Assembly: GCA_963662155.1 (NCBI GenBank)
Contig: OY759266.1
Location: forward strand, 54,307,510-54,371,509
Length of the DNA stretch: 64,000 nt
Source: Lamellibrachia columna
Taxonomy: Eukaryota; Annelida; Polychaeta; Sabellida; Siboglinidae
Direction of reading: 5' to 3'
Notes under the pieces: generated by a model
The model's database searches: none
What the model saw: the letters and a program-made list of their open reading frames with translations, nothing else
What the model was told of the DNA's origin: nothing
Part shown: piece by piece, positions 45,530-57,300 of the stretch
How the letters are laid out: every line of letters starts with the position of its first letter
How positions within the stretch are numbered: position 1 is the stretch's first letter
Made by a program: the position numbers and the translations under genes

Positions 45530-46810
45530 GATGGCAATCTTGTTAAATCTTGTTAAAATGGCCTACTTTGCCGCAATTCCAGCATTTTGCACCGTTACGA
45601 ACGTCTAGCCGATTGTCCTTGAGTGGCGCCACTTTTCCAGAAGCAATTTCTGCACTCCTTCGGCTCTTTCAGCTGTTCGTACTCAGGCGCCTTCTCGTTG
45701 TACGACTCAAGCTCCATGGCGAGGCGCAGAGCTTCGGGCAAGCTGGTTGGTCTAGCCTGCATCAAGCGAATGCGTAGATCGTCATCGGTTAAAGCGTCTG
45801 TGAACTGCTCTTCGGCTTGCTCGCTTTGCAGGCTTGATGAAACATCCATATACACAAGACGAGACAGACGCTCTACGTCCTCCGACAGTTCAGACAAAGG
45901 CTCACCTTTGCGCCTCCGACGACTATGGAGGTTCACGCGACTCATTTCCCGCTGCCCTGTCGTTCCAAACCTGTCTCCAGAGCTGTTACGAGGGAGCAAT
46001 AGCTGTGGCGCTTCGTGCTGTCCATGCCACCAAGCACATTGGCTGCTGAACCTTCCAAACTGGTGGCTAAGAAAGTAGCTTTCTCAGTTAAATTCCAGTC
46101 ATTAAGCTCCGCTACCATTTCAAACTGTGCGTGGTAGCTCTCCCAAGTCGTCTTGCCGTCGGTGGACGCTGACGTTTGTGCCCACCAAGAGAAGACCGAG
46201 ATATCGGTGTAGGGGTGACATCTGCAGGCACTGACGGTAGAGCGGCATGGCTGGGTGGAGTCGATCCACTCACGCCACTCTCCAGCTGGGACGCCTGCAC
46301 CGCGAGCTGTGATGTCTTCTCTTCCAGCTTCCCTTGCAACTTCTCTTCCAGCTGCGACGTCTTTTCCTCCAGCTTCTGCTCGAGCTGGTCGATTTTGGCC
46401 GTCATTGCTATGTGTAATGCCTGGACAGCCTCCAGTTATTGCTGGTGTAACTGCTGTTGGTGCTGCTGCAGCTGATGTAGTTCGTCTTGTCTCTCCTGCC
46501 GCTGCTGTAGCTGCGTCTGTTGTAACATGTTGGCGAACGCCTGCATGTCAGTCATGGGTATCCGTGGGGGGGGCACATGCACATGGTGTTAAGTAGACCA
46601 TCTAGTATATTTGTTCATTGGGAGTAGACATTTTGGTAAGTGTAAAGATTTTAGGTTGAAATCAGACAGCAGAATTTTTCGCACCCCTCTGGAAGTGTAA
46701 AGATTTCTGGTCGAAATCACACAGCAAATTTGTTTGCTTCCTCTGAAAAAAGCCTGCGGGCGCCTCTGATGTCAGTGCCAGTGGCTATACTATTACTGTC
46801 GTTTCTGGTA
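45530..46810 (-). pseudogene. Gypsy gag, frameshifted
   Basis: Minus-strand order: TDMQAFANMLQQTQLQQ and a Gln-rich coiled segment with one stop, IDQLEQKLEEKTSQLEEKLQ, then after a shift TDGKTTWESYHAQFEMVAEL, NLTEKATFLATSLEGSAANV-LGG (gag core), FGTTGQREMSRVNLHSRR, EPLSELSEDVERLSRL and the zinc-knuckle start KCWNCGKVGHF at about 45560-45585. The CR1-like LINE breaks the knuckle before its last Cys. A MITE with target duplication sits just before TDMQAF. Confidence 0.85.
46553..46768. mobile_element. hAT-type MITE, 216 bp, perfect 8-bp target duplication
   Basis: The left end catgggtatccgtgggggg and the right end (complement cagaggcgcccgcaggct) are terminal inverted repeats. The 8-bp target duplication atgtcagt is perfect (46545-46552 and 46769-46776). 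Inside is a direct duplication of about 60 bp (aagtgtaaagattt...gaaatca-acagca). It interrupts the gag start of the Gypsy element and is related to 49800-49945. Confidence 0.85.
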
Positions 46811-46814
46811 GGAA

Positions 46815-49115
46815 CTTAAAAAAAAAATTAGACATCATGATAGAACATTGGGAATTGTTTTACATGAAAGGTGACATGTAAGGGAACCAAAAACTCTTTA
46901 TTTTATAAAAGTATCTTTATTAGATCCAAAGATATTGCGATTTTAATATGGCAAAAATTCTAAAAAAATTTGTATCTCGTATACAGGCAAAATGCTCTAA
47001 TTTTTATGTTTTCTTTCAATAAATGTATGATTAAAATGGCTTAACTTTTTATGTGTACATATATTTAAATAATTTTTTTCAGGAGTTGCAAGCACATTAC
47101 GTAGGGTCATAAATATGCATAGTCCAGTCATGTATCATTAATAGTAACTCAGTTAATGCAATTAATATGTTAATATCGGCTAATGTGTGCGTGAAGTCAA
47201 CTGACCGACACATTTTGATAAAAGGCCATAACTTCCATGATTATGTGGATATTTGTATAATTTGTTCAGGGTTTACAAACTCGTTAACCAGAGTCATAAG
47301 TACATTCATTTCATAACTCAGATGATGCAATTAATAAGTCAATATTGACTAATTAACACACAAACTCAACAGGCAATACCTATTGATAAAAGGCTATAAT
47401 TTTCATGATTATGAAGACATTTGTATAATTTGTTCAGGGGTTACAAACTCATTAAACAGGGTCATAAAATATACATCATAGTCATTAGTCAAATGATGCA
47501 ATTAATAAGTCAATATTGACTAATTAACGCACAAACGCTACAGGTCAACAGGCCATAACTTCAATCATTATGAAGACATTTGTATAATTTCAACACATTA
47601 AGTAGGGTCATAAATATACATTAGTCATTTAGCATTAATAACTCAATTAGTAAGTCAACATGCAATTGCTAATTAGCATGCTATCTCAACAGACCAATGC
47701 ATTTAATAAAAAGCCATAACTTCCATGATTATGAAGATATTTGTATAATTTTGGCACAGCCTGGGCTTTCTTTCCCTGCTAAATAATATCTATATATATA
47801 TATATATAAAGAACACCAAAATATTCTTGCATGGTGACTATGGTGAAATAATTGTTGGAGAAATATATTCTAATTGGTGTTCCATATAGTGCTAAAAAAA
47901 ATTGTAGTTTTATATATATATATATATATAAATGTGCTTTGCATGCCACCTGAAGTCCCTGCACAGCTGGCCATAGACAATTATTTCAAACCTGCTGATG
48001 TTGCTGGCTGGCGAGGGCAACCATGAACAACACTCCCAACTGCCCTCGACAAAGATCTGCAAGCGTCTTCAAAACCAGCAAGATCTAGGCTGGCTGAGAT
48101 TGCATAACAGAAATGAATGGAGGAACTTAAGCCAGAACATCTTGAAAGCGGCCCATGCGAAACTGTCTTCACAGTTGCACTATTTCAGTGTGTGCGTGCA
48201 TGCATGCGTGCGTGCGTACGTGCATGTGCGTATGCCTAATTTTACTTAGTACAATGTAAAATTGTCTAAATGAATTTGACATTTCTTGTATTACATAGAT
48301 TTGGTCTAATTATCTTGATTCTATGGGTGAATCTTGAAATTATTGTTCAGTCTTCCTGTGAAATTTCACATGTATAAATAATGTCACAAACTAACTTAGA
48401 ACTGGTAGTTCTTGTTAAATAATTAAAAGTAAAATTAAGTATTTTAATTAAAAAAAACAACTATTCTAAGCATACGATAGCACTCAAATGATGAAATAAT
48501 TGTAAACTAAATATCTCTTGCAGTTTTTTCAATCATTGAAAAATTACATAAGAATTTCATTATTCTAGTAACTTAGCACAGCCAGGCCCAACAAGTTTAA
48601 TCAATATCAATATTTTATTTCAGACAAAAGAATACATGCAATATACTCAGTAGTACTTGATATAGAAACAAGAAAATAAAAAAGTACATAAAATATTTAA
48701 AAAAGTACCATTACTAATAATCATTAATCAAATTTGTTTTGCAAAACAAATATCAAACAGATTGTATTTGCCTATTGGCTTTGTAATGAATTAAATTTAT
48801 AGAAATGTAAATAAGTCAAGATTTGGGTTAAATCGATCTCTCACTGTCCAACTAAAAGAATCAAAATCGGAAAAAATTTCACAAACTAGCGGAGCTCAAA
48901 CACACCCCTACGTATTCGCGTAGCAGAAAAATATTTCGAATACGCACTCACTAAGACCTCTTAAAGAGGTGCTGAACATTTTGGATAGCATGTCGTGGAT
49001 CTATTATCTGCTAAACTTAAATGGAAATACACCAATGTCTTCTAATCAATGTATTTCACCTTAATTTTGGTGCAATTTTAATCAAAAACAGACAAACATG
49101 TAAAGGTACTTATCG
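46815..49115 (+). repeat. Long duplicated segment, copy 2
   Basis: Counterpart of 7160-9780, same orientation, with matching landmarks in the same order throughout (agaacattggg, aaaggtgacatgtaagggaac, repeated ccataacttccatgattatg, the tggccatagacaa block at 47970, aatcattgaaaaatt, tatagaaatgtaaataag). It begins right next to the Gypsy gag remnant. It contains ta and tgcg microsatellites (47790-47930, 48185-48235) and no gene. Confidence 0.85.
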
Positions 49116-49799
49116 TTAACCAATCTGCCGCGGTAAGTCACGGAAATGGAAATGGAAACAGCCGACAATACAGGATATAAAACAAAAGGAGACCCTGGGT
49201 GCAGGGAATCGGCATGGCTAAACTGACACGTGCCTACTTCTGGCGGTGTTGATGGCTCTCCTTGCTGCGACTTCATGGAGCGGCATGTCTCTGCATTTTC
49301 ACAGTTCTAAATATGCAGTCCACTCACTGAAATTCCACTTGTCACCAAATGTTGCAGGACCCCGAGCGGAATGGGGTTCGTTATCGGAATTAACCAGACA
49401 AATCGCTCCACCAACTAAAAACCGGCCATGCACCCCCAATCATCGGGTAAAAGATCAAGGAACCCGGTATACAAAAATATACCATGTTAAAACGTTGCCA
49501 CTAATATAACGATTTCTGTTACATACCATTAACTTTGTCTTAACAAGATCTTTAAGGAAATGTGTACTTCTCCTATAGTCATGTGCCAATGAAGGGTCCA
49601 CGTCCCTTTAAAGCGTAAAAAACCTAACTTATTTTGTTTGCTAGAACAAAATAAGGCCAGGAACAAGGCCTCTACCCCTTAGTGACATATGATGGTGTAA
49701 AGTGTACTGCATTATATAAATAGTTCTGGAAATGTAGACTTGTTTTTGGTGCACAAAAGAATATTTTATTTATTCATTCTTCGTTCCCTCCCTGTGTAT

Positions 49800-49945
49800 C
49801 ATGGGCGTCTGCAGGGGGGCACTTGCCCTTCAGATCTGGAATTTTTTTGGACGTATATTCGTAAGCTCAAAGTATATGTTAACTTTACATCTTATATATA
49901 TTTCTTTCTTGTCCCTCCCTGGAAAAACTCCTGCGGATGCCCCTG
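49800..49945. mobile_element. hAT-type MITE, 146 bp, perfect 8-bp target duplication
   Basis: The left end catgggcgtctgcagggggg and the right end (complement caggggcatccgcaggag) are inverted repeats. The flanking target duplication ctgtgtat (49792-49799 and 49946-49953) is perfect. It is of the same family as 46553-46768 but shorter inside. No coding capacity. Confidence 0.9.
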
Positions 49946-51384
49946 CTGTGTATGAACAGTCATCGTGTCCTATTATGGCAATGGATCTGGTAGTTTACCT
50001 ACTAACTTACACACTGTAGATACAAGAATGCATTTTGAGTAGTCTTGCACCCAATGCACCACACTCAAGCCATACATTGATTCTTAAAATGCTATTGGCA
50101 GTAACCTTCAACAGACACATCCATGATTGCCACAATGGGTCACAGAACAATCAACTACATGATGCATGTAAGATAATATTTTTAATAATCCCAAAACCAG
50201 GAATTTTTTTAATGCAATTGAACATGAGTATTCACTCAGCAGGCGCTGTATTCAAAATAAGTTATTAGTATGCGTAATATAAAAAAATATTAATACATTT
50301 ATAAGCCGGTTGCATCTACTTCTTCCATAAGCTGTTTTGCAATTACTACGACAAACATATCAGAAATCATTTCAACACAAGTATCATAGGATGCAACTGG
50401 AAGATGTTTCACAATGCATAACATTTTGTATAAGGAAGATGTAGCCTACAGTTTCCTAATAATAATTTCCATTTCATAGCCATGTTTAGCACCAGTATTA
50501 AACTGTTCACATATAACAACTACATTTTCCTTTTACATAAAAAAATGCTTTCAACCATCTTCAAATACAATATATGATTTTGCTTTCAAGATCAATTTAA
50601 CACTTTTGCAGTATATACGACATAATTATGCACAATTTAAATACATTTCTTTCCTGCACAAAAGTTATGCTAATAAATCCAAACACACACAGGTAAACTT
50701 GTACTCAACATTTTGTTGTCATAAATAAACAATCGATGGCTGCAATACATAAACTTACTACAATTACATACTACACACCCCTGGACAAGTTTTAGCACCA
50801 TTTAATTCACACAAAGCATACTACGTAATATATAGTATAGTATATTTTTCGTGGAAATCACACTATATTTTCCACATCGTGAGTGAAGTGAGATGTGCTG
50901 TATCATTGTCCAGTTAGAAAAGTTTTGAAATAGTCCAAGTGGTGAAATGCTGTTGGACTATTTCAAAATGTAGAGAAACTATCGCTGCATTACAGACTGT
51001 ATAACTAACCCTTGGTAGTACTTGTGAAAAATGTCAGATCCACAGGTTATTATTGCAACATTCTAGCAACATCCTTTTTTCGTTAATGTGTGACGTTCAT
51101 ATATTACTCTAAACAAACTACCGGTAACTGCCTCTATGATTGCCACATTGAAGAGTAACAGTATCAGGCAATCAACAAAACTAACAACAATGTTATTCTA
51201 TGCATAGCTGCTTCTAGGAATGCTGCAGCTACCAGCTAACTTGTTGCCAACTTTGGTATGGTATTATGAAATTGTAAAAAACCCATTCAAGATACACGAT
51301 ATGATTTACAGATTACTGACTAATGTAAACAATATAGCATGGCTGGATAAACTGTCCGTGATAATGCCAGTGTAATCAGCCAAC
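49946..51384. other. 3' flank of the P4HA gene (minus strand)
   Basis: No gene recognised. By position it should include the 3' UTR of the P4HA gene, whose stop codon is at 51385. It contains a 15-bp-arm hairpin (50923-50968) and AT-rich DNA. No clear polyadenylation signal close to the stop was found. Confidence 0.45.
50923..50968. other. 15-bp inverted repeat in the P4HA 3' region
   Basis: ttttgaaatagtcca (50923-50937) and tggactatttcaaaa (50954-50968) are perfectly complementary around a 16-nt loop. It lies about 420 bp after the P4HA stop codon in transcript sense. Confidence 0.85.
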
Positions 51385-54300
51385 CTATTCCTCAGGGTTC
51401 TGGGAGCAGCCTCTCGAGAATTCCTGGCCTCGTTCGTGGAACCATTTGTTGCAAACTGAAACAACAAGACATCTATGTTGAAACATTTCTCTTTACATAT
51501 CCAAAAGGTTTATTTACCTCTGTAGAAATTTTCGCTGTCTTTTCAAGATGGCTATGTCAGTACTAATGATGTCCTGGTAGAATGATGTCATCATATTATA
51601 TGTGCGGACGTTCGTAATTTCCTTCATCTTGGCTGATCGCTGCCTTTGTCTTATACGTACACGATGACGTCATCTGATCAGGACATCATTAGTATGGAGG
51701 TAAATAAATCTTTTGGGTATGTAAAAAGAAATGTTTCAACATGAAAACAAACTATCCTGAGAAATGTTAAATATTTTAAGACATCTACTTGAACAGCAGA
51801 AAGACACTGAGGACCGTCACCACTGTTACTGATGTTGCCTTCACTGGTAAAGATAAATATTCTATGTAGGTTATTGATTTCGCCCACTGCATATCACGTT
51901 TGTTGATGTTCAGATCTTTAGTCTGTAAATAACTTAAGTAACATGAGCAATTGGTTTATTAACAGTGCGAACCTTTGCTAGAATTTTCTTTGATTGTTAT
52001 ATTGAGTGTAAACGGCCTTGTTATTCTATAACTGAGGCAGACTTTTTTCTCATTTTGCCCTGCCAAATTTTGGTTCGGTCAAGCAAAAACTATTTTAATA
52101 GTTTCTGATTATTTCGTCAAAACTAAATAATAAATTTGCCCAAGAGCTAGCATGTCATAGTCGATACTAGGGTATGTTCAGAGGAAAGGTTACAGCTTCA
52201 ATCCTAGTTTCCTTGGTGCAAGAGGTTCCGACTGTACATTCCCCTGGATGTGAGGCCACTCCATTGGTCAAACCTCCAGTGTCAGGCACTCAATGGTACA
52301 GTTCAGTGAACTGGAGCAACTTGGAGTGAACGACATAGCCCAGCAGAAGGATTCAAACCTTGTTCTCTCAATCAAGAGTCTGATGCTCCGTCCACTGCAC
52401 TATCACCCCACACTGTGGCGATGTCCTTAGTCTACCCAGCATGCTTGTATATGCTACTCACCCCACTTCTGTCCCACGAGTACAGGGCAGGCTGCATGCC
52501 TTGTCTTCATGTCGCCTTCACCATTGCGCCTCAGATTATACCAAATAGCACATGCCCCCTATAACATACATAAATCAGAAATGAGCAATGTAAAGTTGAC
52601 AGGGTTGGGTAATTTGTAAATAATTACAATTAGTGTCATTTGTGTTTTAGAAAATTGGCTGCAAGACTGCATGAATTCACCTAAACCCTGTCTAAAAATT
52701 AGCAGTAATGGTACATATAATCTTCTTTTATAAAACAATGTAGTTGTACTTACCCTACGAGTAGCATTGGAATTTATTTTTTGAAGCTGTACTGTAATTG
52801 ATTTGTTGAAGCTATGTAATTGTAATTGATTTGTTGAAGCGATGTAATTGTAACTGATTTGTTGAAGCGATGTAACTGATTTGTTGAAACAATGTAATTG
52901 TAATTGACTTTATTGAAGCGATGTAATTGTAACTGATTCGTTGAAGTGATGTAATGTTGATGTGTTGAAGCATTGTAATTGTAATTGATGTGTTGAAATG
53001 GTGTAATTATAATTGATGTGTTGAAACAATGTAATTGATTTGTTGCAGCAATGTAATTGTAACTGATGTGTTGAAGCGATGTAATTGATTTGTTGAAGCT
53101 ATGTGATTGTAATTGATGTGTTGAAGCAATGTAATTGTAATTGATATGTTGAAGCGATGTAATTGGTGTGTTGAAGCGATGTAATCATAATTGATGCATT
53201 GAAGCGATGCAATTGTAATTGATTTTTTAAGTGTTGCAATTTTATGAGGATGTGTAATTGTAATTGACAATTGTAACTGAATCCTGAGTTGCTATGTTTC
53301 TAAGTGGCGAGAAAAGTGTTCAAGCAATGACAAAACATGAGTGTGGATGCACTCTAGGAAGATATCAAGGAAGAGATGGTGTGTCTTGACAATAACCAGC
53401 AGGGTCAGTTAGTACGCTTTGCTGAATTGTCAATACTTGGTTTTATTACCATAAATACACAATAAAATGTTCTCTGCAATATTCTCTAAATAGTTCACTT
53501 ACTGAGCAAGCACATGAGTATGCAGACTGTGACTGCACTGTGTGATTTACCTTTTCCGCAGTGAGCCTGACACCAATGTTGGTGAAGACTGTGCCACCGC
53601 CAGCTGGTATGTCGGTCATCTACAATCAGGGTTGGGCAATGTTCAGACTCGCCTCAGATATAAACATAACTGATGACAGTGAATTTTAGCTGAAAACAAC
53701 TGAAATTACCTACATATTTGACAATATACACAGCCACATGCAACATTATTTGACAATATACAACATTATTTGACAATATACACAGCCACATGCAACAACG
53801 GGATGAGGCAAGTGAGGTGTATTGTTAAACAGATTCACAAGGTCTGTACATGCATACATTAAATCTAAAAAAATTAATTTTATTGATACATAATCAAAAA
53901 TGTTTCTTATTTTTAATGAGATGCTTGTCTGGCAGTCTAATATACAAGAACAAATTCTTGGTTGTGTATCAATAAAAATATATGAACACGCTTTGCATAA
54001 TGCTGTCATTTTCACTTTAATACTCACCATGAATAATCAGTGTGCTGAGTAACACTTGTTGCTTTCAATAATACCCCAACAACAAAATGACACTGTACAA
54101 TATTTGGTGTATTTTTCTGGATATTATTGGATATGTATGCTGAGTTTAATCAACTTATTTGTCAGGTACAGCGATACAGCTTTACAGTAATATACATACA
54201 TATTTACTTAATTCAATTCATTCAACGTGACTGTAAAACAAGATTATTATCATTTTGTTTATTATTTAACCAAATTTATTCAATTAAAACTTACCTCTGT

Positions 54301-57300
54301 GTCAGTTAACAGAGAATCACACAACATTTACAACAGTTTTTACTTATTAAGAATAACTTCTTATCTGTGAACTGAAATCTACTTTAAAACACACTTTATC
54401 AAATTTCACTGGATATTAAAAATGCTATAATTTGGTAGAAACGGCAACAACCTGTTTGTTTCTTGGGAATTTTAAACATACATAATACATGTTTTAAAGA
54501 ATGTAATTTCAAATTCTGATTTATCAATACATGGCTTTAAATGATTTTATAGACAAATAATGTTATGTATGCTCATTTAAAGTAGTTAGTTCTACATTTA
54601 ACCATTTATTACTAATATTAATCATCAAGTGTATACGCGCATTGCAGCAATCCTCAGTAGCCAAAGCAGCAGGCGTGGAATCAGTTAAATACCTGACAAC
54701 ATTCAGTGGAATATCTGAGTGCAGACAAAAGATCAGCTGATGCTGGATTCTGAATAGTACTTTCCACCTACGTTTTTTGGCACACTGTGTATTTATCAAA
54801 AGTCTGAACTTCAGACAAAACAAGCAGTGACCACGTAGAGAAGTTGTTTTGTCTGAAGCAAATTAGCCAAAGTAGCCGGAAGGTGCTATTCGTTTATGTT
54901 GATGCTGCATATAGGAAAGCAACATTTGTTGAGACAAGCAGGCCTTGTGTTGTGTGTCATGAGCTTTGCTGGCAGACCAAAAGCAAGTGATCTAAAGACA
55001 ATTTGGTTCAGGACTGACTTCAGATTAACTGCAGTTCCATTGTTATCCGTGTACATGTACCCTGAGCAGATTCAACAGTTCCATTGTTATCCGTGTACCC
55101 TGAGCGGATTCAACAGAACAACTCATTTATCTGGTTCAGATACAATTACTAACCAACTATACGCATGCCAGGTTGAGGATTTACTATTATGCATGCAACA
55201 CCAATACTTACACGGAGTACGACACGCAAGAGTGGCACGACACGCAAGAAATTTGTACAGCATACAAGAGAGTCACATGACACGCTATACGAGAGACTGA
55301 CACAACATACACAACACCCTAGTACAAGACCTGCAGTGACCACACACATTAACTATCAACAGGTTTGTGCAACAGTGAACTGGTATATACCAATGACACT
55401 AAAACAACACATGTATAGAAATTGACACTACAATAACACAAAACTGTAGAACAGAGTCGCACAAGTTGTACCCTCAGTTTGTAACTACATTAGTAGCGGA
55501 CTGTGAAGTGTGCTGGATGACAGTGTTGTTAGAGGACAGCAACCGTTGGAATCCTGGCACGTTACACTAATGATTCTGCATGTATATTGCACAAAAAGCA
55601 GTCAGTCAGTGACGTGGATCAAAAGTGGCACAACGAGCAGCATCTGCATTACAATTAGCACAATTCATGAGCCTGCATTCTTGAAATGGTTGCAATATTT
55701 TTATTCAAATTTTTCCAGTAAGTTCTGTAATGCATAACTACAGAAGACTTACGAAAAAATTTTATTGAAGCGTGTAACTTCCAAGACTGCAGGCTCTGAG
55801 ATGTATTAAAAAAAATTCACAAAACACATATAATTAATTACTGTGAAAAAATATCTGCCAAGACGTGTGATCATCCGAATTTTTGGAAGAATCGTGCAGA
55901 AACGGAAAATGCAAGCAAACAGATGTAAAATTCCACGGCAGCTTTATGGCCAGACTCAAATTCTAAATCAAAATTCCATAACCAATAGGTGTCAACATCG
56001 GCTCATGGAAAAAGGGGCATGTGCTCATGGAAAAAGGGGAATGTGCTCATGGAAAAAGGGGAATGTGCTCATGGAAAAGCAGGAAATATCTTCCTCCATT
56101 CAACTTTTGTAATTTTTAGCGAGTTTTGTTTTTATTGTGAGCCATTTTTATTTGCGATTCACGTTCACTGTGAATGTATGCAGGAGAAAACATGAAATCA
56201 ATCGAGACCAGATATATAACAAATGCCTAAAACAGCCTTGTGCAACAAATAGATCAATTTTACCATATTTTTTTAAGTGGGACATTTCTTTAAGGACAAA
56301 AAGTGGTATTTTCCGCCCGAAAGCAGTAGTGGCGACACCAATGATAACCAAAACATTAGTTGAACGAAGAATGTCTGAATTCCAACGGCTGCAGGCAGAG
56401 AGAGTTCAAAACTTACCTCTGACTTACACATGGCCGACTATAGTCTAGCAACACTTACATAGATCATGACAGTGGCAATCCGGTTCCCGATTGTCACGCC
56501 AAATGAAACTTTCTCGTCGCTCTGCATTGTGGGTAAGGCACGAACGATGAGATTATGCAACATGATAGGACCCCGGGTTTACCACAACTAGGACCGGTCA
56601 ATGGGACCGGGTCCTTGTACGGTCCCTAGAGTGTCAGACTTACGTAATATATAACTGTGGCAACACGATTTCCGCGCCATTCCTCAAAGGTGCCTCGCTC
56701 AGTTTTCTGAAGAATGATACACTTAAACATGACTAAATCTTGGTGTAGTAGAAATTGAAATTCAGGGGGCAGGGGTGTGTAGAGTTCAACTTCAGCACAA
56801 TAATGACAGCCAACAGCTGGCTGGTAAGGCAGTCCCTGGAATATTTTGGATACAACCGCTTGTGTTTTTGCGAGAACGTTAACAGATAAATTTAAGGTTG
56901 GAAAGGATGAATTTATAGATTGTGGGGAACTGTGACGTGGATCAAAATTACAGGAGAAACCCAACTTCCCCATAACTCAAAATGTTATTGTCCTTCACAA
57001 AGCTCAAAGTTTACAAAATAAAAAATTACAAATGTTTTCATCTAGAGTTATAACGCGCCATATTTTAAATTAATATCGTCTAGAGTTCCTACATTTTCAA
57101 AATAAAAATTTAGCCACCATAAATAGGACAATGTATACTTACCCTTGCAAAGTCATAATGAGGTTCATAATGTCCACCAATACCGTAGTTCAACACCTGA
57201 GGAACATAAAATTTTATATACCACATTAAAATTTATAATAAAAAATTACCTTGACTGACTTCATCAATAACATCAAAAGCCATGCAATCTTCTGATGTCT

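Larger units (their letters stand above)
42405..45558 (+). mobile_element. CR1-like non-LTR retrotransposon inserted in the Gypsy element
   Basis: Plus-strand element with the end of an esterase-like ORF1 (42420-42671), an ORF2 with AP endonuclease (from 42824) and reverse transcriptase to 45385-45440. The 3' end has two copies of a short direct repeat (aatcttgtta twice, 45537-45556), typical of CR1-type tails, which lack poly(A). The 5' end is truncated. An internal deletion and two or more frameshifts inactivate it. Confidence 0.88.
41040..46830 (-). mobile_element. Ty3/Gypsy LTR retrotransposon remnant, split by a LINE and a MITE
   Basis: Read on the minus strand: gag (46810-45530), the interrupting CR1-like LINE (45558-42405, opposite strand), then protease and the start of reverse transcriptase (42404-41040), after which the element is cut off. 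The gag and pol parts join across the LINE within the CCHC zinc knuckle. LTRs, RNase H and integrase are not seen. Many frameshifts. The gag and pol sequences resemble the Ty3/Gypsy lineage common in animals. Confidence 0.85.

Noticed and set aside
49082..49276. Signal-peptide-like minus-strand frame
   Set aside because: No downstream exon of any secreted protein in the right orientation; lies at the end of the duplicated segment.
52310..52415. A genuine tRNA gene
   Set aside because: B box differs from the consensus and the stems do not close; a long non-tRNA body follows, so a SINE fits better.
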